Source of the DNA: Streptomyces sp. NBC_01476
GTDB lineage: Bacteria > Actinomycetota > Actinomycetes > Streptomycetales > Streptomycetaceae
Direction: 5' to 3'
Length of the DNA stretch: 64,000 bases
Assembly: GCF_036227265.1 (NCBI RefSeq)
Contig: NZ_CP109446.1
Coordinates: 2,369,501-2,433,500 of the forward strand
In this document: piece after piece, positions 1-7,285 of the stretch
Position numbering within the stretch: the stretch's first letter is position 1
Layout: each line of letters starts with the position of its first letter
Translations under genes and position numbers: made by a program
Notes under the pieces: generated by a model
What the model was told of the DNA's origin: nothing
Database searches by the model: none
The model's input: only the letters and a program-made list of their open reading frames with translations

Positions 1-925
1 CGCCACCGACGCTACGGCGAAAGTCGCCGCTCACACCGCCTCGAATGATCCCCACGGCGACCGAGCAGCGGCAGGGGACGCCCTTGCGGCACACGCAGCC
101 GACAGCACCAACATCCACGGCATCACCGACACTGCTGCCCTCGAAACCGGGGCCGGTTCCACCGCCAAGGTCGCTGCGCACGCCAGCGCCACGGACCCGC
201 ACGGCGACCGCGTCTGGGCCGGTGGGCAGTTCGACACGCTCGGTGCTGCCAACGCCGCACAAGCCGCCGCTGAGTCGTACACCGACAATGCCATCACCGG
301 GGAAGCCGACCGGGCCGACATCGCATATGACTCCGCCGGGGCCGCGGCAGCAGCCCAGACCGCGGCGCAGGGGTACGCCGATGACGGGGATGCGGAAACT
401 CTCACCGCGGCGAACGCCTACACCGACTCCCACGCAGGAGGCAGCGGTGGGGGCATCACCTCGGTTGCGGACGACCGCATCGACGAAGAGATCATCGTCC
501 TGGTCAACGCACCGGCCTGGACACTCGTCACGACATCCGGCGGGATCATCATCGGCAAGTCCGTCCCCGCATCGGCCGGCGACCGGGTGTGGGTGTCACC
601 GTCGTTCATGTACGCGGGCACCCAGTACCAGCTCGACCTGGCCGTCATGAAGGGCGACGGCAGCGGCGTCTCCCGCTACGCCTCATCCTCCGGCACCAGC
701 GGATCACCGGGCCCTGAGGGGTACGCCCCGTTCTACACGCAGGCCACATCGTTCCCCCACGCCAGCGGAATCACCCAGTTCATCGTGGACGCCAGCGAGG
801 TTGACGGCGGCGGGAACTTCACCGTCAACCTCGCCTACTCCGCCCCAAGCCTCAGCGGCGTCGACAACAAGATCTACGCAGGCGGCGGCTACCTCGGCCG
901 CTGGCTCATGGCCAACATCGGATAG
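1..925 (+). CDS. Phage tail-fibre-like protein, C-terminal part (5' end outside window)
   Basis: An open frame enters from the left edge and runs about 307 codons to a TAG stop. The first third is Ala/Asp/His-rich with two imperfect copies of a KVAAH...DPHGDR unit about 50 residues apart, plus an NIHGITD segment; such repeats are typical of tail-fibre or structural proteins of actinophages. A Gly-rich linker (about residue 150) leads to a beta-rich C-terminal domain ending in LMANIG, which looks like a receptor-binding or tail-tip head domain. No catalytic motif is visible. The family call rests on the repeat style, and the real start is not in the window. Confidence 0.55.
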   Translation, partial: ATDATAKVAAHTASNDPHGDRAAAGDALAAHAADSTNIHGITDTAALETGAGSTAKVAAHASATDPHGDRVWAGGQFDTLGAANAAQAAAESYTDNAITGEADRADIAYDSAGAAAAAQTAAQGYADDGDAETLTAANAYTDSHAGGSGGGITSVADDRIDEEIIVLVNAPAWTLVTTSGGIIIGKSVPASAGDRVWVSPSFMYAGTQYQLDLAVMKGDGSGVSRYASSSGTSGSPGPEGYAPFYTQATSFPHASGITQFIVDASEVDGGGNFTVNLAYSAPSLSGVDNKIYAGGGYLGRWLMANIG

Positions 926-960
926 GCGCCGTCGTGACCGCCTCCAGGGACACGTCGGCG

Positions 961-1698
961 CTACGCGGCAAGCAGACCCGTGGACCGTTGAGGCATCACG
1001 GATACGGACGCCCGGCCGGTCGAGGAGCCGTTGAGGAACCGTTCCAGTCCAGGCAGCACCAACTGCACCCCGCGGGATCGGGCAACAGATGCCTGCCGCG
1101 ACGGCACCGCGGCGATCAGCCGCCGCCGGTCGACCAGGACGAAAACCCCACCATCGAGGAGCCCAGCCCCTAGGCCGGCCCGCAGCAGGTCCATGCGAGT
1201 GGCCGTGCGCGGGTCTAGCCTGAGGAAGGTCACAAGCCTTGACCGGTGCCAGTTCGTTCGCGTCACATCCATGCCCGCCGCCCGCGCAACCATCTGCTGG
1301 CTGCGATGCCCGGCAAGCGCCCGTAGGACTCTCAGGTCGAGTTCAGTGACCGGGATGCGCGCTGGCTCAACTGGTTTCGCTGAGGCGGCGCGCCGACGGT
1401 CGAGAAGCAGGTCCCGTCGTTGCGCTGCCGTCATGCCGCCCCAGATGTTGAGGGGTTCCTCCGCGAGCGCGTAGTCGAGGCATGCCTGGCGGATGGGGCA
1501 GCGGTTGCAGAGGCCGAGCGCGGCCAGTTCGCGGAGGTGACGTTCGTCCTGGGTTTCGGTGTCCGAACTGACCCATGCGGTGAGCGGAACCGTTTCGTCT
1601 GCTGCGCTCATGGTGGGGAGTCCGGGCGCCGGCGAGCATGCGCGGTATGCCCACCAGCGGTGGTTTTCGAGTGGTGCTGCTGCAGTGGTTCCGTTCAT
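961..1698 (-). CDS. WhiB-like (Wbl) iron-sulfur transcription factor with long C-terminal extension
   Basis: This 245-residue protein has the Wbl signature: Cys21, then Cys64-x2-Cys67-x5-Cys73, expected to hold a 4Fe-4S cluster, followed by a NIWGG turn at 84-88 and a basic stretch. Typical Wbl proteins are about 80-130 residues. Here about 140 extra residues follow, including a helix-turn-helix-like segment around 115-160. Wbl proteins regulate transcription, often through the principal sigma factor, and are often carried by actinophages and plasmids. The start has a strong Shine-Dalgarno (GGAGGATGCGCC before ATG). It is convergent with the tail-like gene. Confidence 0.85.
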   Translation of the reverse strand: MNGTTAAAPLENHRWWAYRACSPAPGLPTMSAADETVPLTAWVSSDTETQDERHLRELAALGLCNRCPIRQACLDYALAEEPLNIWGGMTAAQRRDLLLDRRRAASAKPVEPARIPVTELDLRVLRALAGHRSQQMVARAAGMDVTRTNWHRSRLVTFLRLDPRTATRMDLLRAGLGAGLLDGGVFVLVDRRRLIAAVPSRQASVARSRGVQLVLPGLERFLNGSSTGRASVSVMPQRSTGLLAA

Positions 1699-1709
1699 GG
1701 CGCATCCTC

Positions 1710-1738
1710 CCGTTACGCGATCTAGTGTCCTACGTCAA
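1710..1738 (-). promoter_or_regulatory. Candidate promoter for the WhiB-like gene
   Basis: On the minus strand TTGACG and TAACGG are separated by 17 bases. The predicted transcription start would fall only about 5 bases before the ATG, so the transcript would be nearly leaderless and the visible Shine-Dalgarno would overlap the promoter. This is assigned by consensus only. Confidence 0.3.
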
Positions 1739-1811
1739 CGGCGCAGATTGGACCATTAGAGGGCCGAAAGGTGGGTTGTTCTTCTGGGCCACTTGGACGG
1801 CCGAACATGGA

Positions 1812-1848
1812 ACCGCCCCCTGTCGCCTTCCGGCTGGCAGGGGGCGGT
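1812..1848 (-). terminator. Hairpin terminator
   Basis: ACCGCCCCCTG and CAGGGGGCGGT form an 11-bp perfect stem just beyond the stop of the 82-residue gene. There is no T tract, as is usual for Streptomyces terminators. It would end leftward transcription coming from the glycosyltransferase side. Confidence 0.7.
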
Positions 1849-1864
1849 GTCGTTTCGTCCAGGG

Positions 1865-2113
1865 TCAGCGCCGTCGCATCATCCGCGCCATCCGCCCCGG
1901 CCTCTTGTTCATGCGCTTCCACAACTCGGGCCGGTGCGTGGCAATCAGGACTTCGAGCTCGGACGGGTCGAGGTGCTGGGCGGCGGTGTGAAGGCGTTGC
2001 GCGGCCACGGCCATGGTGACTCCGGCGCTGGTCACGGTCTCCCGGAATCCATGCGAGTCGATGGCATGCGCTGCCTGCTCGACGGATGTTCCCCTGTACA
2101 GCGGCTCGGTCAT
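1865..2113 (-). CDS. Small hypothetical protein (82 aa)
   Basis: An unrecognised 82-residue protein, largely helical, with a very basic C-terminus ending MARMMRRR that could bind nucleic acid. The ATG is preceded by GAGGAG at a suitable distance. It lies 45 bases downstream of the glycosyltransferase gene on the same strand and before a hairpin terminator, so it is probably the last gene of the leftward operon. No domain was identified. Confidence 0.55.
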   Translation of the reverse strand: MTEPLYRGTSVEQAAHAIDSHGFRETVTSAGVTMAVAAQRLHTAAQHLDPSELEVLIATHRPELWKRMNKRPGRMARMMRRR

Positions 2114-2158
2114 GCCCTCATTCTCCTCTGCTGGCGCGGGAGTGGTTGGTCTTTCGGG

Positions 2159-3652
2159 TCAGGTGCGGGCGTGTCGTGGGAGGTGGGTTTCGAGAGTGAT
2201 CTCGGTGATGGGGTCGTAGAGCTTGGCGAGGGGCGCCGTGGCGCCGGTGATGACCGGGATGGGGGTCGTGGGGGCGTCCGGGTCGGTTCCTTGAACGCCG
2301 ATGACGGTGGCCGGCGCGAGGTCGGGCTGGCCGGTGATGCCGACTTCGACCGTAGCGCGGGTGGACCACCCGGTCTTGAGGAACGTGAGCAGACCGGCGT
2401 ACTGGAGGATCGAGCAAAGGAACACGTTCAGCAGGCTCGACAGGGGCGCCAGCGCGAACGACCCGAGCTGCGATGCGTAGGACTGGTCGGGGCGGCGAAC
2501 CACTAGGTAGCGGACGGATCGAACGTAGGACAGGCCGGCCATGTAGATGAGGAACGGCACGGCCAAGCCGCGGGTTTCCACGGGGTGCACGATGAGGACG
2601 AGGGGCAGCACGAACGTGTACAGGGCGAAACTGGCGAACTGCCACAGCACCATGCCCCAGGCCGGTTTGGTGATGGGGAACGTCTTGATGAGCCACGTGC
2701 CACCCCAGAAGAACGACCTCCACCAGCGGATCCGCTGCCGCACCAGGTGGCTCATGCGCTCGGGGAGGAGGGTGTAGCCGATGGCGCGCTCTTGGATGAC
2801 GGTTCGTCCCTCGAGGAGCGCGTAGCAGGTGAGCATGCGGTCGTCTCCGGAGGCGACGCGGCGGCCCCACACGGTTTGGGTGACGTACTGGTCCTGGTAT
2901 TTGCGGACGACGTCGGCCCGGTAGAAGGCGAGCCCACCGCAGTTGACGACGACACTGCCCAACCGGGACCAGGCGGCGCGCCCGTTGAGGAACGACATCA
3001 CGAAGCTGAGGTCCACCAGGCGGGTCAGGAGGTTCTTCGACTGGTTGAGGCACAGCAGCAGCCCGGCGACGGAGGTGACGTCGGTGCGGGAGAACGGGGC
3101 GATGCCCTCGGCGATAGCGTTGGGGTCGAGGACCGTGTCGGAGTCGAGGGTCACGAAGATGTCCGCTGTGGGGTCGGCGTCGAACGCCAGGACCTGTGCG
3201 GCGCGTTTCCCGATGGAACCGGTGACGGTGTATTCGACCTGCATGCCGGCCGGACTGGTGGCGGCCCACTGGTGGAATGCCCGCTGGCAGTCGGTGTTGG
3301 TGGACCCGTTGTCGATGATGTGCAACCGCTGCGGCAGCCGGGACTGGGCGGCCAGTGAGTCCAGCAGGGCCCGGAATGTGGTGGGGTCTTCGTTCTTCAG
3401 CGGGACGATCACGGTGACGCGGCGTTCATCCAGTTGCCGGGTCTGCCGGCGGGACGGGCGGACGTCGATGTGGGTGTGGGCGGCGATGAGGGAGAACGCG
3501 AGCCAGCAGAACCCGAGGGTGTCGATCGCGACGAGCCGGGAGGGCTGGTGGATGGTCTGCGCTATGTGGTGGTGGGCGTAGGCGGTGAGGGCTGCGGCGA
3601 GGATCAGGGCGTAGGCGAGGTAGCGGCGTCTGCCGGCTTCGTCGGAGTGCAC
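2159..3652 (-). CDS. Membrane glycosyltransferase family 2, hyaluronan/chitin-synthase-like
   Basis: A 497-residue protein with two N-terminal membrane helices, a GT-A domain and several C-terminal membrane helices. Motifs of processive family-2 synthases are in order: VIVPLKNE, a DNGS turn, the metal-binding DSDT, GDDR (as in hyaluronan synthases) and an R-Q-R-I-R-W-W segment matching the Q/RxxRW product-site motif. It should use a UDP-sugar to extend a beta-linked polysaccharide and extrude it through the membrane; the sugar cannot be told from sequence. I chose the GTG because GGGGGAG lies 9 bases upstream; an in-frame TTG 36 bases earlier sits inside a hairpin. This is unusual cargo for a transfer operon. 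Confidence 0.85.
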   Translation of the reverse strand: MHSDEAGRRRYLAYALILAAALTAYAHHHIAQTIHQPSRLVAIDTLGFCWLAFSLIAAHTHIDVRPSRRQTRQLDERRVTVIVPLKNEDPTTFRALLDSLAAQSRLPQRLHIIDNGSTNTDCQRAFHQWAATSPAGMQVEYTVTGSIGKRAAQVLAFDADPTADIFVTLDSDTVLDPNAIAEGIAPFSRTDVTSVAGLLLCLNQSKNLLTRLVDLSFVMSFLNGRAAWSRLGSVVVNCGGLAFYRADVVRKYQDQYVTQTVWGRRVASGDDRMLTCYALLEGRTVIQERAIGYTLLPERMSHLVRQRIRWWRSFFWGGTWLIKTFPITKPAWGMVLWQFASFALYTFVLPLVLIVHPVETRGLAVPFLIYMAGLSYVRSVRYLVVRRPDQSYASQLGSFALAPLSSLLNVFLCSILQYAGLLTFLKTGWSTRATVEVGITGQPDLAPATVIGVQGTDPDAPTTPIPVITGATAPLAKLYDPITEITLETHLPRHART

Positions 3653-3679
3653 GGGTTGGGGCTCCCCCTGTTGGGGCCC

Positions 3680-3695
3680 CGCCCCCAAGGGGGCG
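3680..3695 (-). terminator. Short GC hairpin before the glycosyltransferase gene
   Basis: CGCCCCC and GGGGGCG flank an AA loop between the 51-residue membrane protein gene and the glycosyltransferase start. It could partly terminate or set the level of read-through into the glycosyltransferase. The loop is very short, so its function is uncertain. Confidence 0.4.
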
Positions 3696-3708
3696 AGGCC
3701 GGTGGTGG

Positions 3709-3864
3709 TTAGCGGTGGCGGATGAGGTGCGCGGCGCGGAGGGCGAGGCCGCCGGCGAGGACGGTGCCGATGGCTATGGCGATCTGCCAGAACGGGGTGA
3801 AGGTGACGCCGCCGATGACGATGGCGAGTCCGCCGGTGCGGGCGAGCCCGGATCCGTAGTGCAT
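3709..3864 (-). CDS. Tiny membrane protein (51 aa), Spd-like
   Basis: A 51-codon frame with ATG, AGGAG Shine-Dalgarno and TAA stop, too short for most gene callers. Residues 12-46 are almost entirely hydrophobic with a turn (TFTP) in the middle, giving one long or two short membrane helices, and the C-terminus is basic (HLIRHR). Small hydrophobic proteins like this accompany TraB in Streptomyces conjugative elements, where Spd proteins help spread plasmid along the mycelium. The position in the transfer operon supports that role, but no named family is recognised. Confidence 0.55.
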   Translation of the reverse strand: MHYGSGLARTGGLAIVIGGVTFTPFWQIAIAIGTVLAGGLALRAAHLIRHR

Positions 3865-4013
3865 GGGTTCTCCTGGTTCTGAGAGGGTTCGGGTTGAGTG
3901 AACCGGTTATGGGTGGGTGCCGGGGTGGTTGTTACGGTGCCGGAACATCCGCGCTCTGGCTAACTCACCTCTGGTGGGTGTTGGTGGTGGATCGGCCGAG
4001 CCACCGGTTGTGG

Positions 4014-4667
4014 TCAGTTCCAGGGCGGTCGTCCGCCGGCGGCCCAGTGGGCAAGGTCGTTGCTGTTGTACAGGCGCATGCCGACGCGCCGGGCCAGCTT
4101 TATGGCGTCGATGGTGTAGCTGGATGTGGTGACGATCGCGGCCTGCTGGCATCCGTGAATGTCGCGGTAGGTGCCGTTGACGCGCTGGACGTGGTCGGAG
4201 CCGACTTTGTTGTGCGGGGCGTACCGCTTGCACTGGATGAGGATGCGCTTGCCGCTGGGGGTGGTGGCGAGGACGTCGGCGGCGAGGTCTCCGGAGCCGC
4301 CGACGACGCGGACGCGGGTGCATCCGTCTCGGCGGCAGAGGGCAGCGGTCTGCTGCTCGAACTCGTCTGGGCTGGCGGTCAGGTATGCGTGGATGCTGGT
4401 GGGCGCTGTCCACCGGTGGCGGTGTGCGCGGATCCGGCCGGTGATGACCCGGGCCACGAAGTACGCGCCCGCCAGCAGGACCAGGGCCCCGACGGCCAGG
4501 GCTATGCCGCGGTGCTCGTTGACCCATCGGGCCGCCCCGATCGCGGCGAACAGGGCGAGGACGCTGCCGACGGCGATGAGGTCGTTGCGTTTCTGCCGGG
4601 CGGTCCGGCGCCGGCGCCGGACGGGCTGGCGCCGTGTGGCCGGCCTGCGCCGGGTGGGGGTGGCCAT
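4014..4667 (-). CDS. Membrane-anchored Mrr-like (PD-(D/E)XK) restriction endonuclease
   Basis: A 217-residue protein: a very basic N-terminus, two membrane helices (about 29-46 and 54-72), then a restriction-endonuclease fold. The catalytic signature is G-S-G-D-L-A-A-D (Asp131) followed by QCK (Gln145-Lys147), the Q-x-K variant of PD-(D/E)XK seen in Mrr/type IV enzymes. Such nucleases cleave modified or foreign DNA. Tethering at the membrane next to a DNA translocase suggests action on incoming or outgoing DNA; this is inference. Its ATG overlaps the stop of the upstream gene by one base, so the two are translationally coupled. Confidence 0.82.
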   Translation of the reverse strand: MATPTRRRPATRRQPVRRRRRTARQKRNDLIAVGSVLALFAAIGAARWVNEHRGIALAVGALVLLAGAYFVARVITGRIRAHRHRWTAPTSIHAYLTASPDEFEQQTAALCRRDGCTRVRVVGGSGDLAADVLATTPSGKRILIQCKRYAPHNKVGSDHVQRVNGTYRDIHGCQQAAIVTTSSYTIDAIKLARRVGMRLYNSNDLAHWAAGGRPPWN

Positions 4668-5170
4668 CACCGCCCCCGGTTGCTGCTGGTGGACCGGGAG
4701 TTGGCGGAGAAGCTGGGCGAGATGTTGTTGTTGACGGTGACGTTGACCGGGTTCCGTTTGGTGGTGCTGCCCTTGATGGCCGAGACGGCGATGCCGACGG
4801 TGGCTGTTGCTGCGGCGATCCCGAGGAAGGCCATGCCGATGCCGTGACCTGCCTGGTTGATGCCGTGCCCGTAGTGGCCGATGACACCGATCACTGCCGC
4901 GGTGGCGCCGCCGCCGGTGGCCATGCGGAGCGGCCACTTGTCGCGTTCGGCCGGGGCGGCGGGGGTGGGCTCGGTGGTCTTCTCGTAGCCGGGCGGGAGG
5001 TAGGCGAGGGCTCGGTCGCCGTTGGGGAGCATTGTCCAGACGGCGCCGGGCGGTGCGGGTGCGACCTGGGGTGGGGCGTCGGGGTGGCCGGGCGGGAACG
5101 CAGGGGTGTCGACCGGGGGCCGCCCGGTGAGGTCGGGGCGGAGCGCGGTGTACGGGTCGGTGGCGGGCAT
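4667..5170 (-). CDS. Proline-rich membrane protein of the transfer operon
   Basis: A 167-residue protein with a Pro-rich N-terminal half (about 1-75), two hydrophobic segments (about 82-100 and 110-133) and a polar Asn/Ser-rich tail (VTVNNN, SFSANSRS). It lies 8 bases after the translocase gene and overlaps the nuclease gene by one base. It may be a small partner that recruits or positions the translocase at the hyphal membrane. No family is recognised. The ATG was chosen because it follows the translocase stop directly. Confidence 0.6.
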   Translation of the reverse strand: MPATDPYTALRPDLTGRPPVDTPAFPPGHPDAPPQVAPAPPGAVWTMLPNGDRALAYLPPGYEKTTEPTPAAPAERDKWPLRMATGGGATAAVIGVIGHYGHGINQAGHGIGMAFLGIAAATATVGIAVSAIKGSTTKRNPVNVTVNNNISPSFSANSRSTSSNRGR

Positions 5171-5178
5171 GACAGTCC

Positions 5179-7251
5179 TCAGGTCTGGTCGGGGCGGACG
5201 GCGTAGCGGCCGGTCTTGGGCCGGTGGATGCGCGGGTCGGCGTTGAGCCAGCGGGCGATGACGTCCGGGTGCGGGGGCTTGATGCCGGGGTGGCGCCGGG
5301 TGATGGTGTCGACGATCGCGGCGGGGCCGATGCCTGCCGGACCGGATCCGGCGACGATGTCGAAGACGATCTGCCGGCGCGGGTCTTCCCCGTCGGCGCC
5401 GGTGTCGGTGGGGGGCTGCCAGACGGCGCCGCCGCCGCGGAGGATGTCCTGGAACTGCTGTTCCAGGTCGGGGTCGCGGTTTCCGTTCTCGCCCATGGCG
5501 TCGTGGAGTTTCCGCTTGGCGGCTTCGGCGTCGTCGAGGGCGGCCTGGACGTCGGGCTTCATGTCGGGGGTGGGCTTGCCCCAGCTGTCGGTGACACCGG
5601 TTCCCTGGCGGGGCGCGGGCGTCTGCGGCTGGTCCGGCTCGGGCGCACTGGCGGTCGGGTTGGCGCCGAAGAGGTGCTCGGTGCCGTCCCACCGGTTGGC
5701 GTAGGCGTCGCCGGCGGCGCGCCGGGACAGGTCGTCGAGTTCGGGTCGCATCCCGGAGGTGGCCTTGACGATGTCGGCGATCTGCTCGGGCTTGAGGCGG
5801 TAGATCTTCACCGGCCGGGCCGGGTCGTCCTCCAGCTTGATGAACCCGCACCCGGGGTAGGGGGCGTCCTCGGGGCTGGCCTTGTCGTTCCAGCCGAACA
5901 GGTAGTTCATCTCTGTCTCATCGCTGCGCATCCCGATGCGCAGCGATGCCTGCTTGAGCAACTGGGGTTCGGACACCACGTCCTGGGTTGCCCGCAGCGC
6001 GGCGTTGAGGATGTTCACGGCGACCGCGCGGGCGATCTCCATGACCTGGACGAGGGTGTCGCCGACCCGGCGCAGGGTCTCGTCGCGGCGAGCTCGGGGG
6101 GAGAACAGTTCCGCGATCTCGTCGTTGTTGAGGGTGATCGCTGGCACGTCCGGGCCGACGGGCAGCTTGTCGTCGTTGGCGGCGATCTCCCGCTTCTTGT
6201 ACCCGGGCTTGCGGGCCTTCGCGATCCGCAGCGCCGCCTCCGCCATGGCCAGGGCCTTCGCCGGGGTGTCGGCGACCCAGTCGATCGGCGGACGCCCGGG
6301 GCGCCCCGCGGCCTCCCATGCGTGGAGCCAGGGCAGGGCAAGACCGCCGCCGTTGAGGTCGATGACCCACGCCAGGTTGTCGGTCATGCGGACCTGGTTG
6401 GCGAGCTGCACGTTCATCAGGTTCGTTTTGCCGGAGCCGCGGCGGCCGACGTACAGCGCGGACCGCTGCCGCATGACCGGTGCGGCCTGCTCCCCGTCGC
6501 GGTATGCGCCGATCGGGGACGGGCCGTTGATCGTCAGAGGCGAGTAGTCCGGGGGGTAGTTGGCGTCGGCGATGAGGGCGTTCTCGGTGGACACGTTCAG
6601 GAGGACCGCGCCGCGGTGAACGCCGGGGCCGACCTCAATGCCGCAGCCCTCGGGGAGGCGCGCGTCGGAGGCGAGGGCGTCCGCGTAGCCGGCGAGGGTT
6701 TTCCACCGGCCGCCGCCGGGCCCGAACTCACCTTCGAGGGTGAACCCGGCACCGGTGTCCCAGTCTTCAACGCCGACGATCTGTACGACAGTGCCGGCGC
6801 AGACACGGGCGATGCGTTCCTGCCACTCCGTGGCCTTCGCTGCGCGCTTTCCGTCCAGGGACGAGCGTTTGGCTTCGGCCTCGGCTGCCGTCTTCTTCTC
6901 CGCTGCTTCGGCTTCGACGTGGTGGGCGCCGGCCATGGCCCCGCCGAGACCGAGGGTGCCGATGAGGAGAGATCCCAGGCTCCACTGCGTCCAGGGACTG
7001 TTGGCAATGGCGAAGGAGCACCAGGTGCCGGCGCCGAGCCAGGCTGCGGTGCGCATGGCCAAGGTGGTGCCGGTGACGCCCTTCCGGACCCCGGCGATGT
7101 GGGTGCCGAGCCAGCCGGCTGCCGCGGTGGCGGCTGCCCAGGACATGGGCATGCCGGCTTCGTTCCCGGCCCAGCCGATGGTCAGGGCGGTGAGGCCGCA
7201 GTTGATCGGGCCGGTGACGGGGCCGTGCCCGGCATCCCAGTCGAGTTTCAC
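5179..7251 (-). CDS. TraB/FtsK-like conjugative DNA translocase
   Basis: A 690-residue protein with N-terminal membrane helices (about 15-110), a charged coiled stretch (111-145), a RecA/FtsK-type ATPase core with Walker A GRRGSGKT at 269-276 and a Walker-B-like AITLNNDE near 371-378, and a C-terminal segment (about 600-690) resembling the winged helix that lets FtsK/TraB read DNA. In Streptomyces elements a single TraB hexamer moves double-stranded DNA between mycelia after binding short repeats at a clt locus. The neighbours (DUF2637 protein, small membrane proteins, GntR regulator) fit this role. Walker B is not canonical. The start is GTG. Confidence 0.85.
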   Translation of the reverse strand: MKLDWDAGHGPVTGPINCGLTALTIGWAGNEAGMPMSWAAATAAAGWLGTHIAGVRKGVTGTTLAMRTAAWLGAGTWCSFAIANSPWTQWSLGSLLIGTLGLGGAMAGAHHVEAEAAEKKTAAEAEAKRSSLDGKRAAKATEWQERIARVCAGTVVQIVGVEDWDTGAGFTLEGEFGPGGGRWKTLAGYADALASDARLPEGCGIEVGPGVHRGAVLLNVSTENALIADANYPPDYSPLTINGPSPIGAYRDGEQAAPVMRQRSALYVGRRGSGKTNLMNVQLANQVRMTDNLAWVIDLNGGGLALPWLHAWEAAGRPGRPPIDWVADTPAKALAMAEAALRIAKARKPGYKKREIAANDDKLPVGPDVPAITLNNDEIAELFSPRARRDETLRRVGDTLVQVMEIARAVAVNILNAALRATQDVVSEPQLLKQASLRIGMRSDETEMNYLFGWNDKASPEDAPYPGCGFIKLEDDPARPVKIYRLKPEQIADIVKATSGMRPELDDLSRRAAGDAYANRWDGTEHLFGANPTASAPEPDQPQTPAPRQGTGVTDSWGKPTPDMKPDVQAALDDAEAAKRKLHDAMGENGNRDPDLEQQFQDILRGGGAVWQPPTDTGADGEDPRRQIVFDIVAGSGPAGIGPAAIVDTITRRHPGIKPPHPDVIARWLNADPRIHRPKTGRYAVRPDQT

Positions 7252-7285
7252 GAGGTGCTCCGAATCCAGTAGGTGAACGGGGTGG

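Noticed and set aside
3907-3948. 13-codon frame upstream of the tiny membrane protein gene
   Set aside because: Too short, no ribosome site, no overlap with a neighbour.
5224-7272. Long rightward frame opposite the translocase gene
   Set aside because: It is the mirror of a GC-rich gene with clear ATPase motifs; its product is low-complexity Gly/Val/Asp without domains.
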